26,339 nt of DNA from Bacillota bacterium (GCA_023388195.1 JAEWGR010000040.1:1-26339); one strand, 5' to 3'; shown: positions 1 to 7,590, counted from the first letter of the stretch. Notes: generated by a model from the letters alone, not told the origin. A program made the numbers and translations.

Positions 1-573
1 GGATAATAACAGTAATGGTAAAATTGCCACCGCACCGGCCCAAACCACTAGCGCCAGCATAGAAGAAGGCGGTAGCCCCTGAGTAGCCTGCCGCATAATG
101 ATATTACCAAGCCCCCAGCAAGCGGCGGCTGTTAAAGTAAGAACAAAACCGGCAACCGTCATTTCCCCGCCTTGCTGAAAGCCAATGATAGCCATGCCAC
201 TGGCTGCTAAAGCAAGGCCTGCCAGGTGATTCCAGCTCCAGCGTTCGCCAAGCCAGGCCACCCCTGCCAGCAGTGTAAAGAAAGCCTGTGACTGGAGAAC
301 AAGTGAAGCAAGCCCTGCCGGCATACCGACCTTCATCCCCATGAACAGAAAAGAAAATTGGCCCACATTAATAGCCAGCCCCAGGGCAATCAACCACAGC
401 CAGCCAACCGGCGGCTTAGGCAGAAAAAAAATAATGGGAAAGCAGGCCAAAAGAAAACGGGCGGCACCTAGTAACAAGGGCGGTACATCTTGTAAACCAA
501 TCTTTATGGCGATAAAATTGAGTCCCCAAACAACAACAACAACCAGCCCTATTAAAATATCCCGTTTTTGCAT
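1..573 (-). CDS. eamA: EamA-family (DMT) exporter, 3' end cut by window edge
   Basis: The 191 residues visible, beginning MQKRDILIGL, run through the left edge without a stop, so the C-terminal third or so is missing. The N-terminus is a run of hydrophobic helices with the VVVVVWGLNFIAIKIGL and GMPAGLASLVLQSQAFFT signatures. These closely resemble E. coli EamA (YdeD), an inner-membrane drug/metabolite exporter of cysteine-pathway metabolites with 10 helices and two EamA domains. About six helices are visible. The ATG start (571-573) follows a GGAG ribosome site about 7 bases away. It lies 72 bases downstream of the two-cluster ferredoxin-like gene on the same strand, so the two may be co-transcribed. 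The family is secure; the substrate is not. Confidence 0.9.
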   Translation of the reverse strand, partial: MQKRDILIGLVVVVVWGLNFIAIKIGLQDVPPLLLGAARFLLACFPIIFFLPKPPVGWLWLIALGLAINVGQFSFLFMGMKVGMPAGLASLVLQSQAFFTLLAGVAWLGERWSWNHLAGLALAASGMAIIGFQQGGEMTVAGFVLTLTAAACWGLGNIIMRQATQGLPPSSMLALVVWAGAVAILPLLLLS

Positions 574-645
574 TCTGTTACTCCTATACTACGCAATAGG
601 TACTGATTTATCCTAACGCAGGCCAAAATCCTGCAACACCAGCAG

Positions 646-1347
646 CTAATTATGAATATCCTTAATTCCACTATGGAGCGGACAGATTCTCCGGCAGAGG
701 TTACAGGCATAAACACTACCACCACCGGCCTTATATTTTGCCGAAGTACTGCGGCACTTATCTTGCGTAATAGTGACGCCATCAAGTGCCTTCGCCGGAC
801 AGGCCTCTAAACAGATTTTGCAATTAGGCAGACAGGTTTGATAATTTGCCAGAGCATCAGGTTCAACATCCTGGTTGGATAGTATCGCCCCCAACCACAG
901 CATATTGCCAAACTGCTTATTAATCAGCAAGGTATTTTTCCCTATTTTACCTAAACCGGCCCGCACGGCAGCATGTTTTAACGACAATATCCCTTGCCCG
1001 TGCCGCCGGTCATCATCCCAGTAATCATAAGGATCTGCCGAGGGAACAGGAACAGCGCAGCCGCCTAGTTTCTCCAGTTCTCCGGCAAGCTGCACTGTAA
1101 TTGAGTCTATTTTATCAGCCAGTTTATTACGGACAAACGTATACGCAGCCGGGGATGCAGTTGACAACGTACTTACCGGAAATTGCACAGCCACAACAAT
1201 CACACTTTGACAGTCTTTTACAATATCGGTCGGGTGAAAACCGGCAGGCGCATCGGCAAAGCGTTCTACCGAGGCTATCTGGCATAAATCGGCACCCAAC
1301 TCGTGGACCCGGTCCTTAATTTGTCCAGCAGTCATTGTTTTCAGCAT
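646..1347 (-). CDS. Two-[4Fe-4S]-cluster protein related to the C-terminal half of QueG-like proteins
   Basis: A 233-residue protein with eight cysteines in ferredoxin spacing: C172, C176, C179, C183 and C198, C215, C218, C222, including CxxCxxxCP and CNLCRRICP. This is the '4Fe-4S double cluster binding' fold seen at the end of epoxyqueuosine reductase-type proteins (COG1600 group). True QueG proteins are usually over 300 residues and bind cobalamin. This one is shorter, and I would not call it queG. A soluble electron-transfer or reductase role is the most that can be inferred. The ATG start is preceded by GGAGGCAAAGAAA. It is divergent from the LysR gene at 1506, which is its likely regulator, and sits upstream of eamA on the same strand. 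Confidence 0.82.
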   Translation of the reverse strand: MLKTMTAGQIKDRVHELGADLCQIASVERFADAPAGFHPTDIVKDCQSVIVVAVQFPVSTLSTASPAAYTFVRNKLADKIDSITVQLAGELEKLGGCAVPVPSADPYDYWDDDRRHGQGILSLKHAAVRAGLGKIGKNTLLINKQFGNMLWLGAILSNQDVEPDALANYQTCLPNCKICLEACPAKALDGVTITQDKCRSTSAKYKAGGGSVYACNLCRRICPLHSGIKDIHN

Positions 1348-1505
1348 TTTCTTTGCCTCCAGATCAATTTAATTTTCGGTACTAATAAAACCATAACAGC
1401 GTGGTATGGACTGTTTTTAAAAATTATATTATCATAGAGTTATCCATAGGTAAAATTGATAATACTGATAAACTATTTCATAAAATCTGATGGGTGGAGA
1501 ATGAG

Positions 1506-2417
1506 ATGGAACTTCGTGAGTTAAAAACTTTTGTTACAACAGCTAAATTATTAAGTTTTACCAGGGCGGCGAAGGACCTCGGCTATGCCCAGTCCACGAT
1601 AACCAATCAAATCCAGGCACTTGAGCAAGACTTAGGCACGCAGTTATTCGAGAGATTAGGAAAGCAGATAAAACTGACCCAGGATGGTGAGTATTTATAT
1701 ACCTATGCCGACCAAATCCTTAAACTGGCTGACGAGGCCAGGGACCTGATTTCCAGTTCACTGACCCCCCGCGGCTCTTTGACAATTGGCTCCGCCGAAT
1801 CTCTTTTTACTTATCGCTTGTCTGAGGTTTTCAACTCATTCCGCTCCCTTTACCCTAAAGTAGAGCTCAATATTCGCTTTGATATTTGTTGTGATTACCG
1901 GACGCATCTGCGCAAAAACACGATTGACCTGGCATTCCTGCCTGACATAACCTGTACCGAAAGTGATCTTGTAACCCATGTTCTGTTTGATGTACCCATG
2001 GCGGTTATCGCAGCTCCCCATCATCCTCTGGCCAAAATGGAACAAATTCTGCCCGAGCATATGAATGAGCAGGCCCTCATCCTGACAGAACCCGGGTGTA
2101 GCTACCGCCGCTTGTTTGAGAGTATGCTGACGCAAGCGGGAGCAAAGCCGGCCTCGGTATTAGGGGTAAGCAGCAACGAGGTTATCAAGAGGTTTGTTTG
2201 TGACGGCTGGGGCGTCGGCTTCTTGCCTTATGCTACTGTCAGGCAGGAACTGGCCTCTAACCGGTTATTGGCGTTACCCTGGAAAGGGCCGGCTTTTGCT
2301 ATTAAAGCACAGTTACTGTACCATAAGGAAAAATGGCTCTCCCCTTCATTACGTGAGTTTATAAAGGTAACCCTGGAGACACTAAAGAATACTACAACCA
2401 CTGGGGCAAGCAGTTGA
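1506..2417 (+). CDS. LysR-family transcriptional regulator
   Basis: A 303-residue LysR-type regulator. The N-terminal winged helix-turn-helix (about residues 1-60) carries the typical LSFTRAAKDLGYAQSTITNQ and LEQDLGTQLFER segments. An effector-binding domain follows from about residue 90. I prefer the ATG at 1506, because GGTGGAG lies 7 bases before it. A GTG at 1494 would add four residues but overlaps that ribosome site. It is transcribed divergently from the ferredoxin-like gene ending its start at 1347, and LysR proteins commonly control their divergent neighbour, so that gene and eamA are the likely targets. The inducer cannot be told from sequence. Confidence 0.93.
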   Translation: MELRELKTFVTTAKLLSFTRAAKDLGYAQSTITNQIQALEQDLGTQLFERLGKQIKLTQDGEYLYTYADQILKLADEARDLISSSLTPRGSLTIGSAESLFTYRLSEVFNSFRSLYPKVELNIRFDICCDYRTHLRKNTIDLAFLPDITCTESDLVTHVLFDVPMAVIAAPHHPLAKMEQILPEHMNEQALILTEPGCSYRRLFESMLTQAGAKPASVLGVSSNEVIKRFVCDGWGVGFLPYATVRQELASNRLLALPWKGPAFAIKAQLLYHKEKWLSPSLREFIKVTLETLKNTTTTGASS

Positions 2418-2436
2418 TTGCAGCTGCACATAAAAA

Positions 2437-2468
2437 CACCAAGATTTTGCGAATACAAAATCTTGGTG
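2437..2468 (-). terminator. Rho-independent terminator (hairpin, T tail on minus strand)
   Basis: A perfect 13-bp stem, CACCAAGATTTTG paired with CAAAATCTTGGTG, around a 6-base loop. On the minus strand it is followed by TTTTT. It lies 17 bases past the stop of the metal-chaperone gene. It may also stop the convergent LysR transcript, although the plus-strand tail is not T-rich. Confidence 0.85.
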
Positions 2469-2485
2469 CAACCGGAGCTTACCGG

Positions 2486-2725
2486 TTATAAAGTGGCACT
2501 ATAACCTTCTTTTGAAATTGCCGCCATTATATCCTTTAAGGTAATGCAGTTAGGATCGAAGTCCACTGTTAAGGTTTTAGCTGCCAGGTCTGCAACTGCT
2601 GAATCCACACCATACAGGGTAATAATCCTTGACTCTACAGCCTTTTTACAGTGTTCACACGTCATCCCGTCCACAGTTAAGGTAAAATTAATTTTAGAGT
2701 TGTCAATCTTGTACCTTGTCCCCAT
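2486..2725 (-). CDS. Heavy-metal-associated (HMA) domain protein, CopZ-like
   Basis: A 79-residue single HMA domain with the metal-binding GMTCEHC motif (C23, C26) and the usual ferredoxin-like beta-alpha-beta layout. Proteins of this size act as cytosolic copper(I) chaperones (CopZ) that deliver metal to P-type ATPases. The start chosen is the ATG at 2723-2725 after GGGGGA. A longer reading frame upstream lacks a ribosome site and adds an atypical leader. It is monocistronic here, with no P-type ATPase beside it and a terminator directly downstream. The CsoR repressor in this window lies 13 kb away, so co-regulation is possible but not shown. Copper as the metal is inferred from the family. 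Confidence 0.9.
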   Translation of the reverse strand: MGTRYKIDNSKINFTLTVDGMTCEHCKKAVESRIITLYGVDSAVADLAAKTLTVDFDPNCITLKDIMAAISKEGYSATL

Positions 2726-2786
2726 AACAATTCCCCCATAACATTGTTGTCGTTTCCTCAGTAGAATTACAGTTATTTCCACATTT

Positions 2787-2816
2787 ATTATACTCCAAAC
2801 TTCGAACCCCTGCCAG
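2787..2816 (-). promoter_or_regulatory. Candidate sigma-A promoter of the HMA-domain gene
   Basis: On the minus strand, CTGGCA and a perfect TATAAT are separated by 18 bases, 62 bases upstream of the chosen ATG. The -35 box is a weak match, so this is moderate evidence only. Confidence 0.45.
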
Positions 2817-2856
2817 TATTTTGAAATTAAGATTCATGCCAATTTATCCGTCCCGC

Positions 2857-2906
2857 CGGCAAAAACAAAAACTGCAGAACAGATGCCTGCAGTTTTGTTT
2901 TTGCCG
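2857..2906 (-). terminator. Terminator after the GNAT gene
   Basis: A long inverted repeat: CGGCAAAAACAAAAACTGCAG pairs with CTGCAGTTTTGTTTTTGCCG with a single bulged A and a 9-base loop. The T-rich arm is part of the stem itself. It starts about 20 bases after the acetyltransferase stop codon. Confidence 0.7.
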
Positions 2907-2927
2907 AAACGGCTATTATCTGCCCAT

Positions 2928-3374
2928 TTACAGATATTTTTTAAAACCTTGGGCAATATCTTTAGGATAGCCCATAGCTTCATAAAAGCTATGGGCCTCT
3001 GTACGCCTGACATGTGACAACAGCATGGCAAAGTAACAGTTTTGTTCACGGGCCCGTGCTTCCAGATATTCTATGAGTTTTTTCCCAACACCTTGTCGCT
3101 GGCTCTGCTTGCTGACAATAATATTCTCCAATACCATAAAAGGCCGGCATTCACCGACTGTGTCACTGCAGATAATTCCCATGGCCGAACCGAGTAATCT
3201 TTGCTGCTCATCCTTGGCACCTATAAAAATATAGCTGGCGTCAGCCTGAATTTTTGCAAACACACTTGTCAATTTTGTCCGGTTGGTTTCAGCCCCAAAA
3301 AGTTCCTCACCCAACAGGGCAAATTGTTCTAAATCAGCCGGTTCAATAGCAGTTATTGTGATTATTGTCTTCAA
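2928..3374 (-). CDS. GNAT-family N-acetyltransferase
   Basis: About 148 residues with the GNAT fold. The acetyl-CoA pyrophosphate-binding motif is visible as SQRQGVGKKLIEYLE, preceded by a beta strand (VLENIIVS) and followed by the SFYEAMGY C-terminal motif. It transfers an acetyl group from acetyl-CoA to an amine on an unknown substrate. The start is not settled. I give the TTG at 3372-3374 just after AAAGGAG, but the spacing is only 2 bases. A TTG at 3419 has no ribosome site and would overlap the upstream gene by 23 bases. It directly follows the nucleoid-protein gene, and the two probably share a transcript. Confidence 0.85.
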   Translation of the reverse strand: MKTIITITAIEPADLEQFALLGEELFGAETNRTKLTSVFAKIQADASYIFIGAKDEQQRLLGSAMGIICSDTVGECRPFMVLENIIVSKQSQRQGVGKKLIEYLEARAREQNCYFAMLLSHVRRTEAHSFYEAMGYPKDIAQGFKKYL

Positions 3375-3396
3375 CGCTCCTTTACAATAAAAGATA

Positions 3397-4407
3397 CTAT
3401 TTATTAGTAATACTGCCAATATTTTTTAGGGCAATGGATAACGTACCATCGGCATTATTAATAAACTCAATAAACTCCTTGTTTTGGAAATAGTCCACAG
3501 GAAAGGTAATCTCAATACCGGTATCGGTTTTAATCTTATGATTTTTACCCTTCTGCAGGGCCAGCGTTCGGTCTAGCTTTACGGTTTCGGGAAGTCCGGC
3601 ACTTTGTACCTCTTTAATATACTCGGCCTGCATTAATGGCGAGGAACGAAATACCTCTTTCCCTAACTCGACCGGATCGAGATATTCGGATATCTCTGTA
3701 TTCTCGACAATGAAGTTTTTGGTTTTAGACACAGCCTCAACACTGCTTTGACCATGATTCTCGGCCACCATTTTGGTAATTGAACTGACTAATTTAATCG
3801 TCTCTTTAGCGGAAATAAGTGAACTGCAATCCAGAATGCGATCAGCAAAGATAAACGCCTCTTCACCATTAATACTGCGTTTTTTATCGACAAACCGAAT
3901 AGCCAGGGAGTCCACCTCGATCAGTGCGTATTCATCCAGTTTTTGCGTCAAGCCGGGTAATATTGCATAATGGTTAATAATCTCGTTTTTAATTTTTTCA
4001 TCCTGATGTGTAACCTGATGAATGAAGCCGACTTTATTGTTACACTTTAAAAGGGCAATAACACGCTTACTGTCTATATCGCAGTCACAAATGATCAAAT
4101 CCGTAGAATCTGCGTCCTCCGACTGGGATATAGCTGTATACATTAAATCTGCTATATATACAGAAAACCCGGTAAAATTTTCCCTCCCTTCAAGATATGC
4201 CGCCATTTGCGTTTTAAAATTACTATCAGGGTGAAAAGTGCCGGCTTTGGCATTGTGATCTGTAAAAGATTTTTCAATATGTTTGGATAAAAAAGTGGCC
4301 ACACTGTTGCTTTTTGCGTCCAGTTCCTGTTCTGAAAAAACAGTAATTCCAGAATTAAAATCTAAAATATGTAGAATTGCATGATTGACCGTTACTAACA
4401 CAGGCAT
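3397..4407 (-). CDS. Nucleoid-associated protein of the NdpA/YejK family
   Basis: A 336-residue soluble protein resembling the 37-kDa nucleoid-associated protein family (NdpA, YejK in E. coli). Recognisable features are the N-terminal 'VNHAILHILDF' strand, the 'LLKCNNKVGFIHQV' segment, and the C-terminal region ending with a 'NADGTLSIALKNIG' strand. The length matches the family. Members associate with DNA, but their exact job is poorly defined and many Firmicute members sit near mobile or phage genes. The ATG follows AAAGGAAG with very short spacing. The stop lies 22 bases before the preferred start of the acetyltransferase gene, so the two form a tight pair. Confidence 0.82.
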   Translation of the reverse strand: MPVLVTVNHAILHILDFNSGITVFSEQELDAKSNSVATFLSKHIEKSFTDHNAKAGTFHPDSNFKTQMAAYLEGRENFTGFSVYIADLMYTAISQSEDADSTDLIICDCDIDSKRVIALLKCNNKVGFIHQVTHQDEKIKNEIINHYAILPGLTQKLDEYALIEVDSLAIRFVDKKRSINGEEAFIFADRILDCSSLISAKETIKLVSSITKMVAENHGQSSVEAVSKTKNFIVENTEISEYLDPVELGKEVFRSSPLMQAEYIKEVQSAGLPETVKLDRTLALQKGKNHKIKTDTGIEITFPVDYFQNKEFIEFINNADGTLSIALKNIGSITNK

Positions 4408-4513
4408 CTTCCTTTGCTATTTCTGCAGTTAAGATAATTAGCTAAGCCGACGTTACCTTATTGAGGTTCTTCATTTATAAGCTATTTCCTTTAATAATAG
4501 CAGGCGAACTTAC

Positions 4514-4557
4514 CAAAAGCTAACCGGCCGGTTCATGAACCGGCCGGTTAGCTTTTG
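4514..4557 (-). terminator. 44-bp perfect palindrome, probable terminator
   Basis: A fully self-complementary 44-base sequence with arms CAAAAGCTAACCGGCCGGTT and centre CATG. T residues at the end of each arm would serve a terminator in either direction. It lies between the starts of the NdpA-family gene and the end of the holin-amidase gene, about 145 bases past the latter's stop. A second, weaker hairpin (4646-4679) lies closer to that stop. Confidence 0.6.
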
Positions 4558-4645
4558 ATTTTAAAACCATTCAAGGCTGTTGAATACTAAGAAACCAACG
4601 CTTGCACCAGCCTTGGGCGCCAGAACAGTTAACAACTAAACAACC

Positions 4646-4679
4646 CATTGGTCAAAACAAACAACGGATTTGGCCAATG
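4646..4679 (-). other. Hairpin just after the holin-amidase stop codon
   Basis: CATTGGTCAAA pairs with TTTGGCCAATG (11 bp with one G-T pair) around a 12-base loop, about 20 bases past the stop. No T run follows on the minus strand, so it may be an mRNA 3'-end stabiliser rather than a terminator. Confidence 0.4.
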
Positions 4680-4700
4680 CCTGGCTATAACAGCCTGTCA

Positions 4701-5675
4701 TTAGCCAACGCCGTTTTGCTGATACCAAATACCTTTTCCGCGCAGAATATTACCACCGCTCCCAGGTTTGTCTCCAGCTTTCAGCACCCACAAATCCCAG
4801 CGTTCGACACTATTCTGAGGTCCGTATTTTCCTTGGGGATACCCGTTTTCGGCATAGCCGGGGTTACAGCCGTCCAGATTGTCAGCAGCCTCAGCATGAG
4901 TCATAAAGTGCTGTATATCAATGGGTATACTAAGTGCCTTGCTTAACACAGCAATCAACTGGGCCATGGCCTCAATCTGCAGCGCAGTCGGCGGCTCCGG
5001 GCCCAGATCATTACAGGAATGGGCATTATAGGCGCAAGCCGCCGCTATGCCGATGGCACCGCTATTGCGGAAATACGTGTGGCTCTTCTTCTCGCTCAAA
5101 TCATTAGTGCTTACCAATACCGAGCCGTCTTTGCCAATATTAAAATGATAATCGCTAAAAAACTGGTCATAATGTCCAGCCGTCCAATGCAAATACACCT
5201 TAACCGGCCAACCGTACCCTTGAGCAGACTGCTGAAGAGCACCTCTGGCCTTAAGGGCCAGTTGTTTGATCTCCGCTAAAGTCACTTGCTGCATGATTCT
5301 TTCGTCCTGCCGCTCACCGCTATCTTCCTGCTGCGCCTGCTCTTCATGCAAGTCGGGTGTGCCGGTAGCCTTCTGCATCTCCCGAATGGCAGCGACCTCA
5401 GTATCAATTACCCAGCCAATCAGTGCTGCCGGCACCAGCATTCCCCGCCAGCCCAGTATTGCATTCACCTGGCCGATCGCCGAAGCCCGCTTTTCACTAT
5501 TCGCCATGGTATCAGCAAACTTATCAAGTTGAAATATAACACCGCGAATCAACTCGCGCAATTGTCCGTCCGGCAATTTGGCAAAGAGAACAAATAACGC
5601 CATAGCCAGAATATTGGCCCCGATCAGTATACTCGCAATATATCCCAGTATCTGGAGTTCATTGGAACTTATCAA
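4701..5675 (-). CDS. Holin-like membrane segment fused to a peptidoglycan amidase domain
   Basis: A 324-residue protein of three parts. Residues 8-32 are a hydrophobic transmembrane stretch. Residues about 38-105 form an alpha-helical region with EKRASAIGQVNAILGW and ALIGWVIDTEVAAIREMQ, which resembles the cytoplasmic part of LL-H-type phage holins. Residues about 130-300 look like an N-acetylmuramoyl-L-alanine amidase (PGRP/Amidase_2-like) domain, with HWTAGH (H163), DYHFNIG (H177), HFMTHAEA (H256, H260) and RWDLW (D294). H163, H260 and D294 are the inferred zinc ligands. The TTG start at 5675 is supported by a perfect AAAGGAGGT eight bases upstream. There is a Q/E/D-rich linker around 110-128. 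No other phage gene is nearby. The amidase half is secure; the holin assignment is from resemblance. Confidence 0.75.
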   Translation of the reverse strand: MISSNELQILGYIASILIGANILAMALFVLFAKLPDGQLRELIRGVIFQLDKFADTMANSEKRASAIGQVNAILGWRGMLVPAALIGWVIDTEVAAIREMQKATGTPDLHEEQAQQEDSGERQDERIMQQVTLAEIKQLALKARGALQQSAQGYGWPVKVYLHWTAGHYDQFFSDYHFNIGKDGSVLVSTNDLSEKKSHTYFRNSGAIGIAAACAYNAHSCNDLGPEPPTALQIEAMAQLIAVLSKALSIPIDIQHFMTHAEAADNLDGCNPGYAENGYPQGKYGPQNSVERWDLWVLKAGDKPGSGGNILRGKGIWYQQNGVG

Positions 5676-5804
5676 TGTTAACGACCTCCTTTATTGTAAT
5701 ATATTTATGCAGTATGCTTTCTGACACATAAACCGTCCGGCAGCAAGAATTTTTTTCAAAACCTGCCACCGGGCATGTGGGGCAGCCACTAGGCAACGGA
5801 AGAA

Positions 5805-5846
5805 AATAAGAACCCATAGACCAAAAATAGTCTATGGGTTCTTATT
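5805..5846 (-). terminator. Terminator after the DUF362 gene
   Basis: A perfect 17-bp stem (AATAAGAACCCATAGAC with GTCTATGGGTTCTTATT) around an 8-base loop. A smaller stem, CACGCCA/TGGCGTG at 5890-5908, lies between it and the stop codon. Confidence 0.75.
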
Positions 5847-5920
5847 GAAATTGGGCGGCAGGCTTTACTGCCTAAAGCAGGCTGGTTTACACGCCAAGGC
5901 CTGGCGTGCAATCAGCAAAA

Positions 5921-7045
5921 TCAGACTTCAATCAGCTCGTACGCTTTTTTCCCCAGCCCAATCTTTTCCGCATAATCAACACACACCAGCCAGTTCGTTT
6001 CCGGATGGGTAGCGTGGAAGTGGTCATGGGCAACAGCCTGGGAATTTTTGTTTTTTAGCTGCTCTGCCAAGTAACTGCCGGCAATGATCGGTGCCTGATT
6101 CGCCATATCAGCACAAGCCATATCCAGCGCCACCGGATCAAAGGAAGCGAACATGCCGATATCCGGTATAATCGGCAGATCATTTTCGGCGTGGCAGTCA
6201 CAAAAGGGTGCCACATCAATCACCATACTGATATGAAAGTGCGGTCTATCATGTAAAACAGCCCAGGTATATTCGGCAATTTTTTTATTAAGCACATCGT
6301 TCGACTCATCCCAGGCCGCAACAATTGCATTGAAATGGCAAGCACCGATACAGCGGCCACAACCAACACACCGACTATGGTCAATTACTGCCTTAGCGTC
6401 GGTAACGGTTATCGCCTTATGGGCACAGTTTCTTGCACAGGCCCCGCAGCCTACACAAGCTTTACTTTTTACCGCCGGCTTCCCATCACTATGCATCTCC
6501 ATTTTTCCCGCCCGCGAGCCACAGCCCATGCCGATATTTTTCAAGGCACCGCCAAACCCGGTAAGTTCATGACCTTTAAAGTGATTCAGGCTGATTATGA
6601 TATCTGCGTCCATAACGGCCCTACCGATTTTGGCTTCTTTTATGTATTCACCACAAGGTACCGGCACATAGGCCTCATCGGTTCCTTTCAGACCGTCCCC
6701 AATTATGATCTGACAGCCTGTAGAGAAGGGATTATAACCATTTTCATAGGCCGCGTCCAAATGTTCAAGGGCATCTTTCCGCCGGCCGACATAGAGAGTA
6801 TTGCAATCAGTAAGAAAAACCTTGCCACCCAAGTCTTTTATCAGATCAACAATCACCTTAGCATAATTAGGTCTAAGGTAAGCAAGGTTACCGGGCTCAC
6901 CAAAGTGAATTTTAATTGCGGCAAACTTACCTTTGAAATCGATTTGTTCAATTCCGGCCTGCTTAACCAGCCGCTCCAGCTTCTGCAGCAAATTCATTTT
7001 GGCAGTTGCCCGCAAATTCGTAAAATAAACCTTTGACTTCTCCAT
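5921..7045 (-). CDS. DUF362 protein with two ferredoxin-type [4Fe-4S] sites
   Basis: A 374-residue cytosolic protein. The DUF362 domain spans both sides of a ferredoxin insert with eight cysteines: C197, C200, C203, C207 (CVGCGACARNC) and C226, C229, C232, C236 (CVGCGRCIGAC). Conserved DUF362 stretches include IKIHFGEPGN near residue 45 and SLNHFKGHELTGFGGALKN near 152. These proteins are common in anaerobes and presumably move electrons, but no reaction is established. The ATG follows AGAGGAGG. It begins 32 bases after the MerR gene on the same strand, so it is very likely co-transcribed with and controlled by that regulator. Confidence 0.9.
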   Translation of the reverse strand: MEKSKVYFTNLRATAKMNLLQKLERLVKQAGIEQIDFKGKFAAIKIHFGEPGNLAYLRPNYAKVIVDLIKDLGGKVFLTDCNTLYVGRRKDALEHLDAAYENGYNPFSTGCQIIIGDGLKGTDEAYVPVPCGEYIKEAKIGRAVMDADIIISLNHFKGHELTGFGGALKNIGMGCGSRAGKMEMHSDGKPAVKSKACVGCGACARNCAHKAITVTDAKAVIDHSRCVGCGRCIGACHFNAIVAAWDESNDVLNKKIAEYTWAVLHDRPHFHISMVIDVAPFCDCHAENDLPIIPDIGMFASFDPVALDMACADMANQAPIIAGSYLAEQLKNKNSQAVAHDHFHATHPETNWLVCVDYAEKIGLGKKAYELIEV

Positions 7046-7077
7046 AAAACAGCCTCCTCTAATTTATAAGTAAACCA

Positions 7078-7476
7078 TCAGCTCTTACGAGCGGGATTAC
7101 ACACGTCACTGCCGTCGCCTTCGGCCGACTTTTCGTAACAGCCCAGTTTTTTATTAATCCTGGCCAGACAGCCATTCATCTGTTCAATCCGCTGCTCAAC
7201 AGCTAGTTTATGACGTACTATCATTTGCCTGCGGGTTTCCATTGTACTGTCGCCTTCTAGGCAGAGATCCACATAACATTTGATCGTGCCAACAGACATG
7301 CCTGTATCCCGTAGACAGCAAATTAACATAACCCATTCCAGGTCATTGTCTTCAAACACCCTGTTGCCGTTATCATCACGCTTAACAAAAGGCAATAAGC
7401 CTGCCTTTTCATAGTAGCGAAGCGTATAGGCTGTCAGATTAAGTTTTGCTGCTACCTCCTTAATCATATATCCCAT
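7078..7476 (-). CDS. MerR-family transcriptional regulator
   Basis: A 132-residue MerR-type activator. The N-terminal winged helix (MIKEVAAKLNLTAYTLRYYEKAGLLPF and on) is intact. It is followed by a helical region and a C-terminal dimerisation coiled coil (about residues 85-115). The effector domain is short, and cysteines near residues 108 and 121 are the only obvious thiol sensors. The pattern resembles the aldehyde-stress AdhR-like branch rather than the metal sensors, which is an inference. The start is the ATG at 7476, after GGGAGGTAGG; a GTG six codons upstream overlaps that site. It heads the unit containing the DUF362 gene. Confidence 0.9.
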   Translation of the reverse strand: MGYMIKEVAAKLNLTAYTLRYYEKAGLLPFVKRDDNGNRVFEDNDLEWVMLICCLRDTGMSVGTIKCYVDLCLEGDSTMETRRQMIVRHKLAVEQRIEQMNGCLARINKKLGCYEKSAEGDGSDVCNPARKS

Positions 7477-7559
7477 AATAAACCTACCTCCCACCGCATT
7501 TGGATAAACAGTACGACCATTCCGGCAAACACACTATTGTAAAATTATGTTTGCATTTT

Positions 7560-7590
7560 ATCATACACCTTAGAGTACGCTCTATGTCAA
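7560..7590 (-). promoter_or_regulatory. MerR-type promoter with 19-bp spacer and dyad
   Basis: On the minus strand, consensus TTGACA (7585-7590) and TATGAT (7560-7565) are separated by 19 bases instead of 17. The spacer holds the dyad TAGAG-CGTA-CTCTA. A long spacer with a central dyad is the hallmark of promoters that MerR proteins untwist. It lies 84 bases upstream of the merR ATG, implying autoregulation of merR and DUF362. Confidence 0.8.

Noticed and set aside
341..616. A 91-codon plus-strand frame at the left edge
   Set aside because: It is antisense to the truncated eamA gene, which is clear by similarity.
646..1347. Naming the two-cluster protein queG
   Set aside because: It is too short and shares mainly the ferredoxin portion; epoxyqueuosine reductase activity is not supported.
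4602..4946. A 114-codon plus-strand frame
   Set aside because: It overlaps the amidase gene antisense, and the rest is intergenic hairpin sequence.
4701..5675. Prophage remnant around the holin-amidase gene
   Set aside because: No integrase, capsid, tail or attachment repeats are seen on either side, and the flanking genes are chromosomal types.
6335..7036. A 233-codon open frame on the plus strand
   Set aside because: It lies wholly antisense to the DUF362 gene, has no ribosome site and no recognisable domain.
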